A stretch of DNA of 64,000 nt from positions 1 through 64,000 of the forward strand of contig NZ_AQXD01000003.1 in the NCBI RefSeq assembly GCF_000375345.1, given 5' to 3'. The notes beneath the pieces were generated by a model, which worked only from the letters and a program-made list of their open reading frames with translations, made no database searches and was not told where the DNA came from. Positions 17,901 to 26,398 of this stretch are shown one piece after another (positions within the stretch are counted from its first letter, which is position 1; every line of letters starts with the position of its first letter). Origin of the DNA: Wohlfahrtiimonas chitiniclastica DSM 18708. Lineage in GTDB: Bacteria; Pseudomonadota; Gammaproteobacteria; Cardiobacteriales; Wohlfahrtiimonadaceae. The translations under genes and the position numbers were made by a program.

Positions 17901-18966
17901 CGGTTAAAGAGGTTTCGGCAACGTTGGTCGCAAGCACAATGCGCAGTTTATGATGCGGTTTAAAAATGCGATTTTGCTCAGCATTGCTTAAACGGGAAAA
18001 GAGCGGCAACACATCATAATGCCGTGAAAATTCTTTAGACAATACATCGGCAGCATCACGGATTTCGCGCTCCCCAGGTAAAAAGACCAAAATATCCCCA
18101 GGTTGCTCTGTGCTCAGCTCATGCACCGCTGCGGTGATGCCTTCAATGAGGCTTAAGTCATCACCTTCGCTCTCTTGAATGAGCGGGCGATAACGAATCT
18201 CCACAGGATAAGTGCGCCCTGATACATTGATAATGGGCACAGAATGGTGCGGTGTTTTAAAAAATGTGGCAAATTTCTCAGGATCAATGGTCGCCGATGT
18301 AATGATGACTTTCAAATCACGGCGTTTTTCTAAAATGCGTTTTAAAATGCCAAGCAAAAAGTCAATGTTCAATGAGCGTTCATGGGCTTCATCGATGATG
18401 ATCACTTCATATTGATTCAGATAAGGATCTTTGGTGAGTTCTGCGAGCAAAATACCATCGGTCATGAGTTTGACAGTGGTCTCTGGCGCTGTTTGATCGG
18501 CAAAGCGCATCTTATAACCCACAAAGCCGCCAATGGGCACATGCAACTCTTCTGCGATGCGATCGGCAACACTGCGCGCCGCTAAACGTCTTGGTTGCGT
18601 ATGGCCAATCAGCCCACGCGCACCTAAACCAAGTTCTAAACAGAATTTCGCCAATTGCGTGGTTTTCCCTGAGCCTGTTTCCCCGCACACCACAATGACA
18701 GGATGCGCCTCAAGCGCCGCTTTGATCTCATCGCGCGCCGCATAAATGGGTAAAGATTCATTGTAATTAATCTCGGGAAACGCCGCTTTTTTGGCAAGCA
18801 CGCATTCAGCGGAAGTCATCATATCCGTTGCCAATGCCTCTAAGGCTTGTGGCTCATCACCGCGCGATTTTTTTAATGTGTGTAATGCTCGGCGAAAGGT
18901 GTGGGCGCGTTTGCACTCAGTGTTCGGCAACAGTTCAAACAGAGATGATAAAGAAATTTGACTCAT
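14995..18966 (-). CDS. hrpA: ATP-dependent RNA helicase HrpA (DEAH box)
   Basis: A 1323-residue DEAH/RHA helicase. Walker A is GETGSGKTTQ (95-104), motif Ia HTQPRRLAARSVA follows, the DEAH box is at 192-195 (IIDEAHERS), motif III is ITSATID, and the C-terminal helicase half has VLATNVAETSLTVPGI and RCGRVSEG. The helicase-associated and OB-fold region and a long C-terminal extension (about residues 750-1323) are typical of bacterial HrpA, which in E. coli rescues stalled ribosomes and processes fimbrial mRNA. It is transcribed alone, with the hup terminator lying upstream. Confidence 0.95.
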   Translation of the reverse strand: MSQISLSSLFELLPNTECKRAHTFRRALHTLKKSRGDEPQALEALATDMMTSAECVLAKKAAFPEINYNESLPIYAARDEIKAALEAHPVIVVCGETGSGKTTQLAKFCLELGLGARGLIGHTQPRRLAARSVADRIAEELHVPIGGFVGYKMRFADQTAPETTVKLMTDGILLAELTKDPYLNQYEVIIIDEAHERSLNIDFLLGILKRILEKRRDLKVIITSATIDPEKFATFFKTPHHSVPIINVSGRTYPVEIRYRPLIQESEGDDLSLIEGITAAVHELSTEQPGDILVFLPGEREIRDAADVLSKEFSRHYDVLPLFSRLSNAEQNRIFKPHHKLRIVLATNVAETSLTVPGIKYVIDSGIARISRYSPRSRLQRLLIEPIAQASANQRSGRCGRVSEGIAIRLFSREDFEARPLFLDPEIKRTQLASVILQMAHLRLGNPEDFTFIEPPEARQIKEGYMALREIKAIDDQSRLTRLGRQLALLPLDPRFGAMIFKGAELGVAHEMLILVALLSIQNPNERPIDKQQAADEKHRLFKDKQSDFMGYLNLWFWYQNTVKGNSQSYLRELCRQHFISFMRMREWFELYQQIREMLKSSDVRLNDLPTLAETQTGDYDFPAFNSDLIHQSLLVGLLDHIGALGEEGAYQGAMGQKFRIFPGSSLYKKPPKWLMAMEIVETSQVYARMCAGIKPEWLEIIGSHLIKSQYNEPHWSKKQGQAVAEETVFLFNLAIIRNRRVSFGAINPELSRELMIKEGLIQDDIATRAAFYRKNRATIEKVETMEDKTRRRDILAEEVVLYEWYDARLPKDCYSVKKLEKWCQVKANNDALIFSERDILAHDEDLNLEEFPEVLELNGLKLNAQYLFDPAAEDDGMTLLVPLAALNLLDQTRLDWLSHGLILEKITELLRTLPKSYRRQFVPLPDFAAEIFNAIEFAEGNLYFQLQTIIQRLRGIEIEPHEFDEKALPKHLRMNIRIIDAGGKTLGQGRELDALQKKFSHKAESAFQQLVATESPSKKRKKAVPAEKVVHSEPQTRPFTDDNWVIEPEVKFTRNGIQLVGYVALEASEDGLKAKLYDRQSEASRAHLHTLIELSLKALRQEVKYLQKQWPQFGKLALMFRQVGNETILKEDLMKAVIRDYLDEATLPRDAKTFNQLIDTMRKGIVRQATDLTKLVIEIFMESEKVSDALRALHPMNRALIDKPIQKAKDRLIYAGFISETPAFWRAQLPRYLKAMAVRVERFSQNISRDEAHAKIIANHLSQLAKAVEKFGNIPEVVEYRWMIEELAVSLFAQPMKTAVPVSEKRLNKVWEALDLMMKNQR

Positions 18967-19009
18967 GGCTCATTCAATCAGTATGAAAATAAGCCCATAG
19001 GATAGCACA

Positions 19010-19044
19010 TAAAAAAACTCTAACTCGAACGTGTCGAATTAGAG
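19010..19044 (-). terminator. Intrinsic terminator of the hup gene
   Basis: An 11-bp stem with one mismatch (19018-19028 with 19034-19044, loop of five) is followed on the minus strand by a U-run (19011-19017). It sits 26 bases beyond the hup stop. Confidence 0.82.
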
Positions 19045-19069
19045 CTTGTTCAGATAAAAAAACTAAAAA

Positions 19070-19366
19070 TTATTTAGCTTTTTTTGCAGAACCGTTCACC
19101 GCATCTTTCAAGCCTTTACCAGCTTTGAATGCAGGTACTTTAGAAGCTTTGATTTCAATTGTTTTAGATGGGTTACGTGGATCGCGACCTGTGCGTGCTG
19201 CACGATCACGTACTGAGAAAGTACCAAAACCGATCAACGTTACGCTATCACCAGCTTGTAAAGTTTCTTTGATTGTTTCCATTACTGCATCAACTGTTTT
19301 CGCAGCTGATACTTTGCTAATTTCCGCTTTTTCTGCAACCGCAGCAATCAATTCTGTTTTGTTCAT
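19070..19366 (-). CDS. hupB: DNA-binding protein HU
   Basis: HU is a small dimeric nucleoid protein that bends DNA. The product from ATG 19366 has 98 residues and the family pattern: [17 protein letters not shown] at the start, [20 protein letters not shown] at the DNA-binding arm, and [15 protein letters not shown] near the end. The tail carries a few extra residues ending in KKAK. A reading frame open further upstream is ignored because TAGGTAGGT stands just before this ATG. The gene follows lon as in E. coli, has its own promoter in the gap, and ends at a terminator. hupB is named from the lon neighbourhood; hupA would look similar. Confidence 0.95.
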   Translation of the reverse strand: MNKTELIAAVAEKAEISKVSAAKTVDAVMETIKETLQAGDSVTLIGFGTFSVRDRAARTGRDPRNPSKTIEIKASKVPAFKAGKGLKDAVNGSAKKAK

Positions 19367-19404
19367 AAAATACCTACCTAGTTTATTATCACATTTGAAT
19401 GACT

Positions 19405-19424
19405 GCTCCCCTATTCTGGGGAGC
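19405..19424 (-). other. Stem-loop at the predicted 5' end of the hup mRNA
   Basis: A perfect 7-bp G/C-rich stem (19405-19411 with 19418-19424, six-base loop) lies within a few bases of the start expected from the hup promoter (about 19427). No U-run follows, so it is not a terminator. Such hairpins at the 5' end protect mRNA from RNase E and RppH. About 38 bases separate it from the start codon. Confidence 0.55.
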
Positions 19425-19433
19425 TCAATATGC

Positions 19434-19462
19434 TTTATACGTTGCAATTACTGGCGAGTCAA
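19434..19462 (-). promoter_or_regulatory. Sigma-70 promoter of hup
   Basis: On the minus strand TTGACT (19457-19462) and TATAAA (19434-19439) are separated by exactly 17 bases, five of six matches each to consensus. It begins seven bases beyond the lon stop, so hup can be transcribed without lon. Confidence 0.75.
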
Positions 19463-19468
19463 GAAATT

Positions 19469-21949
19469 TTAGCAGTGTTTTTCAACACTCTTGACGTTAG
19501 TCACAGGCACAGAAAAGTCATTTAAACCGCTATATCGTTGAAATCCTTCATTTTTCTCGATATTTTTCACAAAAGCATGAGAAACCACCTCATAAAAATG
19601 TGACACCGGAATAATGGTCAATTGAGCCTTGATTTCTGTCGGTACGTCTTCTAAATCCTTCACATTTTCCTCAGGAATGAGCACCTTTTTAAGGCCAGCA
19701 CGGGCAGCCGCGAGAAGCTTTTCTTTCAAGCCGCCAATGGCTAAAATATGACCGCGCAATGTCACTTCACCTGTCATGCCAATGTCCGCACGAATCGCTT
19801 GATTCAACAAGGCTGATAAAATGGCAACCGTGATGGCACCACCAGCGCTTGGCCCATCTTTTGGCACAGCACCTTCTGGCGCATGCACATGAATGTCGAT
19901 CTTATCGGCAAAATCATCCGCTAAACCATAAGATTTCGCGCGGGCACGAATGAGGCTCATGGCGGTGCGCATGGATTCTTTCATCACATCGCCTAAGCTG
20001 CCTGTCGTAATGAGATTGCCTTTCCCCGGCATCACTTCCACTTCAATGCCAAGCAATTCACCGCCTAATTGCGTCCAAGCCAAGCCATTGACATAGCCCA
20101 CTTGATCCTCTTTTTCCTTCACGCCAAAACGGAAACGCGGCACACCTAAATATTGTTCAAGCAATGCTTTGGTCAATACAATGGTTGGATGCTCACTGAC
20201 CTTCACTTTTGCTTTGCCTTTCCCTTTATGAGCAGCTTCACCAGCTTTAAGGATGTCTTTAATCGCTTTACGGCAGATTTTCGCAATTTGACGATCTAAA
20301 GAGCGTACGCCGGCTTCTTTCGTATATAAACGAATGATGTCGAGCAATAGATCATCCGAGATCTCAATGGCATTCTCTTTTAACTTGTGCTCTTTTAACT
20401 GCTTTGGCAACAAGTAATTTTTCGCGATGTCGAGTTTTTCAAGTTCTGTGTAACTTGATAATTCGATGATCTCCATGCGATCACGCAAAGGACCTGGAAT
20501 GTTAAAGCTATTGGCCGTTGCGATGAACATCACTTCTGATAAATCCACATCTACATCTAAGTAATGATCATTGAATGTTGAGTTTTGCTCAGGATCTAAC
20601 ACTTCAAGCATGGCATGGGCAGGATCACCTTTGTAATCAGAACCCATTTTGTCGATCTCATCTAAAAGCATCAACGGATTTTTGGTTTTTGCTTTTGCCA
20701 GCATCTGCACAATTTTACCCGGCAATGCGCCAATGTATGTCCGGCGATGACCACGAATTTCTGATTCATCATGCACGCCGCCTAAACTCATGCGCACCAA
20801 TTCACGCCCGGTGGCTTCAGCAATTGAGCGCGCCAATGTGGTTTTACCCACGCCCGGCGGGCCAATTAAACATAAAATATTGCCCTTCACGCTTTTCGTA
20901 TGATTCGTGACCGCTAAATATTCTAAAATGCGATCCTTCACTTTATCTAAGCCTGAGTGATCTTGATCTAAACGCTCTTCTGCTTTAGTGATGTCATATT
21001 TAAGACGCGAGCGCTGATTCCATGGCATTTTCAATAGCCAATCGATGTACGTGCGCGCAACGGTGCCTTCTGATGACATCGCCGGCATGGATTTTAAGCG
21101 TTTGAGCTCAAGCAATGCTTTCTCTTCTGCCTCTTTTGGCATTTTTGCCGCAATGATCTGCTCTTCGAGCTGATCTAACTCAGATAAACCGGTGTCATTT
21201 AGATCATCAAGCTCGCTACGGATCGCTTTGATCTGCTCGTTTAAATAGTATTCGCGCTGATTCTTGCTCATCTGTTTTTGCACAGAGGCTTGAATGCGGT
21301 TTTGTGTCTCAAGCACATCCACTTCATAGGTGAGCTGAGAGACTAAATTTTTCACCAATTGCCCAATCGTATCCTCTTCAAGGATCTCTTGCTTTTTCGC
21401 AATCGATACAGGCAAATAGTTGATCACCTTCACGGCTAAACTATATAAATCTTCTTCATTTTTCAGATGCTTTAAGAGATCTTCTGGCACTTTTGTGAGG
21501 CTTGCCACATTGTTAAAGAGATTGCGAATGACATTGCCATACACTTTTGCTAGGTTTTCGGACAAATCTTCTTCAACGGGCACCACTTCATAATCAGCCA
21601 TACAATGATCATTCTCTTCATCATCTTTTGCTGCCACTTGTGTAATGCCATGTAATTTAACGCGCTCTTCAGTTTCCACGAGCACTTTATAGGTACCATC
21701 TTCGATCTGCACTTTTTGGATAATGCGCCCGATCACGCCTGTACCGTAAACACTCTCCATGTTCACAGTTTCGCTATCCATTGAAATATGAGTCACTAAG
21801 ATAACTTCATTATTAAAATGCTCAGCAGCCTGTAGTGCACCCATAGATAGAGGGCGACCAATTAAAAGTGGTACGGTTAATGTCGGAAACACCACCAAAT
21901 CACGAATTGCAATCATTGGACGCTGATGAACTTCTGGGGAATGTGACAT
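19469..21949 (-). CDS. lon: ATP-dependent protease Lon
   Basis: Lon is a hexameric AAA+ serine protease that removes damaged and regulatory proteins. The 826 residues include the N-terminal substrate domain (about 10-210), a coiled region, Walker A GPPGVGKT (363-370), Walker B LMLLDEID near 427-433, and the protease domain with catalytic Ser701 (KDGPSAGG) and Lys744 (GGLKEK). The C-terminal tail of about 40 residues is longer than in E. coli. A basic GKGKAKVKV insert lies near 576-584. It is upstream of hup as in E. coli, but clpP-clpX are not before it; instead uvrB diverges from it. No clear heat-shock sigma-32 promoter was found. Confidence 0.97.
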   Translation of the reverse strand: MSHSPEVHQRPMIAIRDLVVFPTLTVPLLIGRPLSMGALQAAEHFNNEVILVTHISMDSETVNMESVYGTGVIGRIIQKVQIEDGTYKVLVETEERVKLHGITQVAAKDDEENDHCMADYEVVPVEEDLSENLAKVYGNVIRNLFNNVASLTKVPEDLLKHLKNEEDLYSLAVKVINYLPVSIAKKQEILEEDTIGQLVKNLVSQLTYEVDVLETQNRIQASVQKQMSKNQREYYLNEQIKAIRSELDDLNDTGLSELDQLEEQIIAAKMPKEAEEKALLELKRLKSMPAMSSEGTVARTYIDWLLKMPWNQRSRLKYDITKAEERLDQDHSGLDKVKDRILEYLAVTNHTKSVKGNILCLIGPPGVGKTTLARSIAEATGRELVRMSLGGVHDESEIRGHRRTYIGALPGKIVQMLAKAKTKNPLMLLDEIDKMGSDYKGDPAHAMLEVLDPEQNSTFNDHYLDVDVDLSEVMFIATANSFNIPGPLRDRMEIIELSSYTELEKLDIAKNYLLPKQLKEHKLKENAIEISDDLLLDIIRLYTKEAGVRSLDRQIAKICRKAIKDILKAGEAAHKGKGKAKVKVSEHPTIVLTKALLEQYLGVPRFRFGVKEKEDQVGYVNGLAWTQLGGELLGIEVEVMPGKGNLITTGSLGDVMKESMRTAMSLIRARAKSYGLADDFADKIDIHVHAPEGAVPKDGPSAGGAITVAILSALLNQAIRADIGMTGEVTLRGHILAIGGLKEKLLAAARAGLKKVLIPEENVKDLEDVPTEIKAQLTIIPVSHFYEVVSHAFVKNIEKNEGFQRYSGLNDFSVPVTNVKSVEKHC

Positions 21950-21983
21950 AATATAATAACGACTCCAAAATAATTTTTAGATA

Positions 21984-22007
21984 ACGATCGGTAAACTTTA
22001 CCATCGT
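21984..22007. repeat. Inverted repeat in the lon-uvrB divergent region (lon-proximal)
   Basis: Arms ACGATCGGTAAA and TTTACCATCGT face each other around a single central base, with one unpaired C in the left arm. It lies about 35 bases before the lon start and could be an operator or a hairpin in the lon leader. It does not match the E. coli LexA box. Confidence 0.4.
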
Positions 22008-22053
22008 AACTGATTTTTTAAATCATACAATTTAAATTTCACACTTGTATATG

Positions 22054-22071
22054 AATGGTGGCAACACCATT
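22054..22071. repeat. Inverted repeat in the lon-uvrB divergent region (uvrB-proximal)
   Basis: Perfect 7-base arms AATGGTG (22054-22060) and CACCATT (22065-22071) flank a four-base spacer, 34 bases before the uvrB ATG. A dimeric regulator could bind here; none can be named. Confidence 0.4.
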
Positions 22072-22105
22072 AAAATTCAATCTTTATTGAGAATATTTTA
22101 TCAAA

Positions 22106-24100
22106 ATGAACGCATTTGAACTCAACAGTCACTATCAGCCCGCGGGGGACCAACCGCTTGCCATCCGAAGTTTGATCGATGGATTAAACAATGGCTTAGC
22201 GGCACAAACGCTGCTTGGGGTTACCGGTTCAGGCAAAACCTTCACCATGGCGAACATTATCGCACAAACGCAGCGCCCTGCCATCATTTTGGCGCCAAAT
22301 AAAACATTGGCCGCCCAGCTCTATGGCGAAATGAAAGCGTTTTTCCCAAATAATGCCGTGGAATACTTTGTCTCTTACTACGATTATTATCAACCGGAAG
22401 CTTATGTGGCAGCATCGGACACTTACATTGAAAAAGATGCGTCCGTCAATGATCACATTGAGCAAATGCGCCTCTCTGCCACGAAGGCAATTTTAGAGCG
22501 CAATGACACCATCATTGTGGCGACGGTTTCCGCCATTTATGGGCTTGGGGATAAAGATCATTATATGAAGATGATTTTGCATCTCTCCGTCGGTGAAGTG
22601 ATCGATCAGCGCAGCATCTTAAAGCGCCTTGCTGAACTGCAATACACCCGCAATGATACCGTATTAGAGCGCGGGCATTTTCGTGTGCGTGGTGATGTCA
22701 TTGATGTATTCCCCGCAGAAAGTGAGCGCTATGCTGTACGCATTGAATTGTTTGATGACGAGGTGGAGCGCTTAAGCTTTTTTGATCCATTAACAGGACA
22801 CATTGAGCGCAAAGTACCCCGTTTAACCGTTTATCCTTCCAGCCATTATGTGACGCCAAGAGAAACCTTGTTAGGTGCGATTGATGGCATTAAGGCGGAA
22901 CTTGTGCAGCAGCTTGAACATTTACGCGCACAGGATAAATTAGTGGAAGCCCAGCGCCTTGAGCAACGCACGCGTTTTGACCTTGAGATGATTGTGGAAT
23001 TAGGCTATTGCCAAGGCATCGAAAACTATTCCCGTTATCTCTCCGGCAGAAATCCTGGTGCCGCGCCGCCCACGCTGTTTGATTATCTTCCTGACAATGC
23101 GCTGCTGTTCATTGATGAATCCCACGTCACCATTCCGCAAATTGGCGCGATGTATAAAGGGGATCGCTCCCGTAAAGAGAATTTGGTCACTTATGGCTTT
23201 CGCTTGCCTTCAGCACTCGACAATCGCCCATTGCGATTTGATGAGTTTGAAAAACTGATGCCTCAATCCATATTCGTTTCAGCAACGCCAAGCACCTATG
23301 AAGCTGAACATGCAGACAACATCGCCGAACAAGTGGTGCGCCCCACAGGATTGCTTGATCCCATCATTGAAGTGCGCCCGGCCGATACACAAGTTGATGA
23401 TGTGTTGAGTGAAATTTACAACCGCGCGGCTAAAAATGAGCGCGTGCTCATCACCACCTTGACCAAACGCATGAGCGAGGATTTGACGGACTTTTTAAGT
23501 GAGCATCAAGTGAAAGTACGATATTTGCACTCGGACATTGATACCGTCGAGCGCACCGAGATCATCCGTGATCTGCGCTTAGGTATGTTTGATGTGTTAG
23601 TGGGCATTAACCTGCTGCGTGAAGGGCTCGACATTCCCGAGGTTTCCCTTGTGGCGATTTTAGATGCGGATAAAGAGGGCTTTTTGCGCTCTGAGCGTTC
23701 GCTCATCCAAACCATTGGGCGCGCGGCGCGCAATTCAGAAGGTAAAGCGATTTTATACGCCAATAAAATCACCAAAGCGATGGCCGTTGCCATTGAGGAG
23801 ACGGAAAGACGGCGCGCAAAGCAGGAAGCATACAATGCGCTTCATGGCATTACGCCCACAACCGTGCATAAAAAAGTGGCGGACATTATGGAAGGCGCCC
23901 GTGACATCACTGAACAAAATGATGAGCGACAAATTTGGTCACCTGACATTGATCTCCATCAAGTGCAAGATCCCAAAACTGTCACCGCTCAAATTGCAGT
24001 GCTTGAAAAAGCGATGATGGAACACGCGAAAAACCTAGAATTTGAGGAGGCTGCCCGCGTGCGGGACCAAATCGAGCACCTTAGACGCACGCTCATTTAA
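22106..24100 (+). CDS. uvrB: Excinuclease ABC subunit B
   Basis: UvrB verifies DNA damage and binds UvrC in nucleotide excision repair. The 664-residue protein has Walker [11 protein letters not shown] (38-47), the beta-hairpin region around [20 protein letters not shown], helicase motifs including [13 protein letters not shown] and QTIGRAARN, and a C-terminal UVR motif ([23 protein letters not shown]) that contacts UvrC. It stands alone, diverging from lon and ending at a bidirectional terminator. I see no sequence of the CTGT-N8-ACAG type in its upstream region, so SOS control by a classic LexA is not evident. Confidence 0.97.
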   Translation: MNAFELNSHYQPAGDQPLAIRSLIDGLNNGLAAQTLLGVTGSGKTFTMANIIAQTQRPAIILAPNKTLAAQLYGEMKAFFPNNAVEYFVSYYDYYQPEAYVAASDTYIEKDASVNDHIEQMRLSATKAILERNDTIIVATVSAIYGLGDKDHYMKMILHLSVGEVIDQRSILKRLAELQYTRNDTVLERGHFRVRGDVIDVFPAESERYAVRIELFDDEVERLSFFDPLTGHIERKVPRLTVYPSSHYVTPRETLLGAIDGIKAELVQQLEHLRAQDKLVEAQRLEQRTRFDLEMIVELGYCQGIENYSRYLSGRNPGAAPPTLFDYLPDNALLFIDESHVTIPQIGAMYKGDRSRKENLVTYGFRLPSALDNRPLRFDEFEKLMPQSIFVSATPSTYEAEHADNIAEQVVRPTGLLDPIIEVRPADTQVDDVLSEIYNRAAKNERVLITTLTKRMSEDLTDFLSEHQVKVRYLHSDIDTVERTEIIRDLRLGMFDVLVGINLLREGLDIPEVSLVAILDADKEGFLRSERSLIQTIGRAARNSEGKAILYANKITKAMAVAIEETERRRAKQEAYNALHGITPTTVHKKVADIMEGARDITEQNDERQIWSPDIDLHQVQDPKTVTAQIAVLEKAMMEHAKNLEFEEAARVRDQIEHLRRTLI

Positions 24101-24110
24101 TCTAAGCAAT

Positions 24111-24137
24111 AAAAAACCCCGCGAAGCGGGGTCTTTA
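24111..24137. terminator. Bidirectional terminator between uvrB and pilA
   Basis: A strong G/C stem, ACCCCGC (24116-24122) with GCGGGGT (24126-24132), and a GAA triloop. An A-run on the left gives the U-tract for leftward pilA transcripts; the right side is less T-rich (TCTTTATT), so it is better as a pilA than a uvrB terminator. Confidence 0.8.
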
Positions 24138-24156
24138 TTAATCATAAAACTAATTA

Positions 24157-24702
24157 TTATTGTTCAGCAATTTGAGTACGACAATTCGTTGGCAACCATT
24201 TAGTCACAATTGCATCCCCTTTAGCTCTACAAACCCATTTAACAGCGCCTTGGTTAGCAGCAGCATCAGCAATCACAGGTGCGATTGTTAAAACATCGTC
24301 ACCAGCAGCAGCAGTAGCAGCGGTCTTATGTCCAGCTACACCTTTAGTACCTGTTACTTTCTCATTATATTGGATATAAATATTAGTTACATCGTCAGCA
24401 GCAGTCTTTACAGCAGCATCTTTAGCACCTGTATCCAAACCAATATTAACAGAGCTAACTGATTGACCTGTAATTAGATCACCTTCAGGAAGCTGAGCTT
24501 CAGCATTATCTTTCGCCCAAGTGCCAGCAGTAGTATATTGCTCAGTTGCAGCAAGTTTAGCAGCTGTAGCCAATGACATACCTTCAGAAACATATGTACG
24601 TTTTGTGTAATCTTGGTATGCAGGCAATGCAAACATAGATAAAATACCGATGATGGCAACAACGATCATTAACTCAATTAATGTAAAACCTTTTTGTAAC
24701 AT
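24157..24702 (-). CDS. pilA: Type IV major pilin (PilA)
   Basis: A type IVa prepilin of 181 residues. The five-residue leader MLQKG is cut by PilD before the phenylalanine of [14 protein letters not shown], and Glu5 of the mature protein is present. The hydrophobic helix runs to about residue 30. The variable globular part is rich in Ala, Thr and Asp. A C-terminal disulfide loop is likely between the Cys residues in WVCRAKG and PTNCR. A well-matched sigma-54 promoter lies upstream, as for pilA in Pseudomonas and relatives. The gene is far from pilB and from pilC-pilD. Confidence 0.93.
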   Translation of the reverse strand: MLQKGFTLIELMIVVAIIGILSMFALPAYQDYTKRTYVSEGMSLATAAKLAATEQYTTAGTWAKDNAEAQLPEGDLITGQSVSSVNIGLDTGAKDAAVKTAADDVTNIYIQYNEKVTGTKGVAGHKTAATAAAGDDVLTIAPVIADAAANQGAVKWVCRAKGDAIVTKWLPTNCRTQIAEQ

Positions 24703-24739
24703 AACAACTCCTAAATAAATTAGTTTAAAATTAATATTA

Positions 24740-24750
24740 GTCTGTCAGAC
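24740..24750. repeat. Short palindrome in the pilA leader
   Basis: GTCTG-T-CAGAC is a perfect inverted repeat that begins about three bases after the start point predicted from the sigma-54 promoter. It could be a leader hairpin or a protein site; it may also be chance. Confidence 0.3.
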
Positions 24751-24763
24751 ATGCTTTTAATAA

Positions 24764-24779
24764 AGCACAAACCATGCCA
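24764..24779 (-). promoter_or_regulatory. Sigma-54 (RpoN) promoter of pilA
   Basis: The minus strand reads TGGCATGGTTTGTGCT, which fits the consensus TGGCAYRN4TTGCW at every fixed position but one. GG (-24) and GC (-12) have the required spacing. Transcription would start near 24753, about 50 bases before the pilA ATG. In related bacteria this promoter needs the PilR activator. Confidence 0.82.
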
Positions 24780-24846
24780 ATAATATATTTTATATAAATA
24801 TCAATAAGATAAAAATGAGGTGACTGAATTGCCGCCCAATTTTGGT

Positions 24847-25788
24847 CTAAGGAGTGACAAATTTTGTCAGCCAATCTTGGATGAGCCACTCTTGTTTGAC
24901 AGTGGTATCCGATAAATGCATCAAGCGAATGAACGCATCATAAAGTTCCATCAGCTTTTGTGGTGCAATTGCATTGAGCCCTGCAATGTTGCCCTGCCCC
25001 TTTAATGCTTGTGAGAGCCACAAATGAATGGCATGACTGGCAAGCGCCCAATTTTTTGTCATGATCTCCACAAGCTCAGGATTATAAATGGGCTGCTGCA
25101 CAAATTTATCAAACTGTTTTTGCAGTGTTGTCACTGTGTCTAAGCCATCGCTCGCTAACAATGCTTGAGCTTGTAAAGGGCGATTGTAGCTCAGCGCCAT
25201 TGCTTGCTCGATGATGGGAGGCGCGGTATTTGGCAATGTTTGGCAAAGCCAGTCAAATGCCAAGGCAGTATCATGCAGCGTCAAAGGTAAACGTTGACAA
25301 CGACTGGTGATGGTGATGGGTAATTTTTTGGGATAATTGCTCACTAAAATCAAGTAGCAATTGGGCGTCGGCTCTTCTAACGTTTTTAACAGCGCATTGG
25401 CCGCATTGACATTCATCTCATCGGCATTGTGGATCACGATCACTTTACGCCCCGTTTCACTGGTCATTTGCGCAAATTGAATGAGCTGACGAATTTGGTC
25501 AATCTTAATCACTTGGCTTTTTTCTTCCGTCATCACAGCTAAATAATCCGGATGATTGCCGCGCTTTAACCACACACAACTTTGGCACTGCCCGCACGGC
25601 TCATGATGGGTGCGATTTAAGCACAACATGCTTTGTGCCACATCTTCAGCAAACTGTTGTTTACCAATGCCTTGCTCACCGAGCATCAAAAGAGATTGCG
25701 GAAACTGCCCATGATCATAACGCGCCATTAACTCGGCTAAGGGCTGATCAAACCATGGCAATGAATGAAACGAAAGGGCTTGACTCAT
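24847..25788 (-). CDS. holB: DNA polymerase III delta' subunit
   Basis: Delta' is part of the clamp loader at the replication fork. The product has 313 residues with a P-loop-like GEQGIGKQQ (37-45), four zinc-binding cysteines (Cys56, Cys65, Cys68, Cys71 in the CGQCQSC region), and an AAA+ core with HNADEMNVNAANALLKTLEEP. Lysine is kept in the P-loop but the following Ser/Thr is Gln, in line with delta' not hydrolysing ATP. It overlaps tmk by four bases, the gene order seen in E. coli. Confidence 0.92.
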   Translation of the reverse strand: MSQALSFHSLPWFDQPLAELMARYDHGQFPQSLLMLGEQGIGKQQFAEDVAQSMLCLNRTHHEPCGQCQSCVWLKRGNHPDYLAVMTEEKSQVIKIDQIRQLIQFAQMTSETGRKVIVIHNADEMNVNAANALLKTLEEPTPNCYLILVSNYPKKLPITITSRCQRLPLTLHDTALAFDWLCQTLPNTAPPIIEQAMALSYNRPLQAQALLASDGLDTVTTLQKQFDKFVQQPIYNPELVEIMTKNWALASHAIHLWLSQALKGQGNIAGLNAIAPQKLMELYDAFIRLMHLSDTTVKQEWLIQDWLTKFVTP

Positions 25789-26396
25789 AGCAGCGGTTGC
25801 AACTGTTTTGTGATTTGCAAAGTGATCTCATCAATGCTTAATGCCGCATCAATGCGTTTAAATTGTGCCGGTCGCTTTGCGGCTTGCTCAGCATAGCCAC
25901 TACGGACTTTGTCAAAAAAGCTCATGGCTTCTTGCTCAAAGCGATCGAGCGCATGGCGTTTTTCAGCGCGCGCCATACCTTCTGCCACATCAATGTCAAA
26001 CCACAATGTGCAATCAGGGCGCAATGTGCCTTGCAGCCAATCTTCTAAATAGGCAATGCGGGAGACATCAATGGCGCGCCCTGCGGCTTGATAAGCATAC
26101 GTTGCCTCTGTAAAGCGATCACACAATACCCAATCGCCCCGCAATAATGCCGGCTGAATCACCTGTTCAATGTGCTCTTTACGTGCGGCGAACATGAGTA
26201 ATAATTCTGTTTCTGCCGTCATGTCATCATTTAAGAGTAAAGCACGAATCTTTTCAGACAAAGGTGTACCGCCCGGCTCTCTTGTGGTGATGACGGTTTT
26301 ACTCTGCGATTCAAGCCAAGCTTTGAGCAATGGAATTTGCGTACTTTTGCCCGCGCCTTCCGTGCCCTCAAACGTAATGAAACGTCCTGTTTGCAT
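25785..26396 (-). CDS. tmk: Thymidylate kinase
   Basis: Tmk phosphorylates dTMP to dTDP. The 203-residue protein has the P-loop EGTEGAGKS (10-18), the DRF motif in WVLCDRFTEATYAYQ (about 107), and LID-region arginines (MARAEKRHALDRFE). It lies between mltG (two bases upstream) and holB (four-base overlap), so all three are probably translated from one message. Confidence 0.96.
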   Translation of the reverse strand: MQTGRFITFEGTEGAGKSTQIPLLKAWLESQSKTVITTREPGGTPLSEKIRALLLNDDMTAETELLLMFAARKEHIEQVIQPALLRGDWVLCDRFTEATYAYQAAGRAIDVSRIAYLEDWLQGTLRPDCTLWFDIDVAEGMARAEKRHALDRFEQEAMSFFDKVRSGYAEQAAKRPAQFKRIDAALSIDEITLQITKQLQPLL

Positions 26397-26398
26397 GT

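Noticed and set aside
21950-22100. Possible sigma-32 promoter before lon
   Set aside because: No CTTGAA-type -35 paired with a CCCCAT-type -10 on the minus strand.
22005-22105. Possible SOS (LexA) box before uvrB
   Set aside because: TTGTATATGAATGG has no matching second half (no CTG-N10-CAG), so it cannot be called.
24295-24325. GCA/CAG-like short repeat within pilA
   Set aside because: Arises from a run of Ala and Thr codons in the variable part of the pilin; too short and mixed for a phase-variable repeat.
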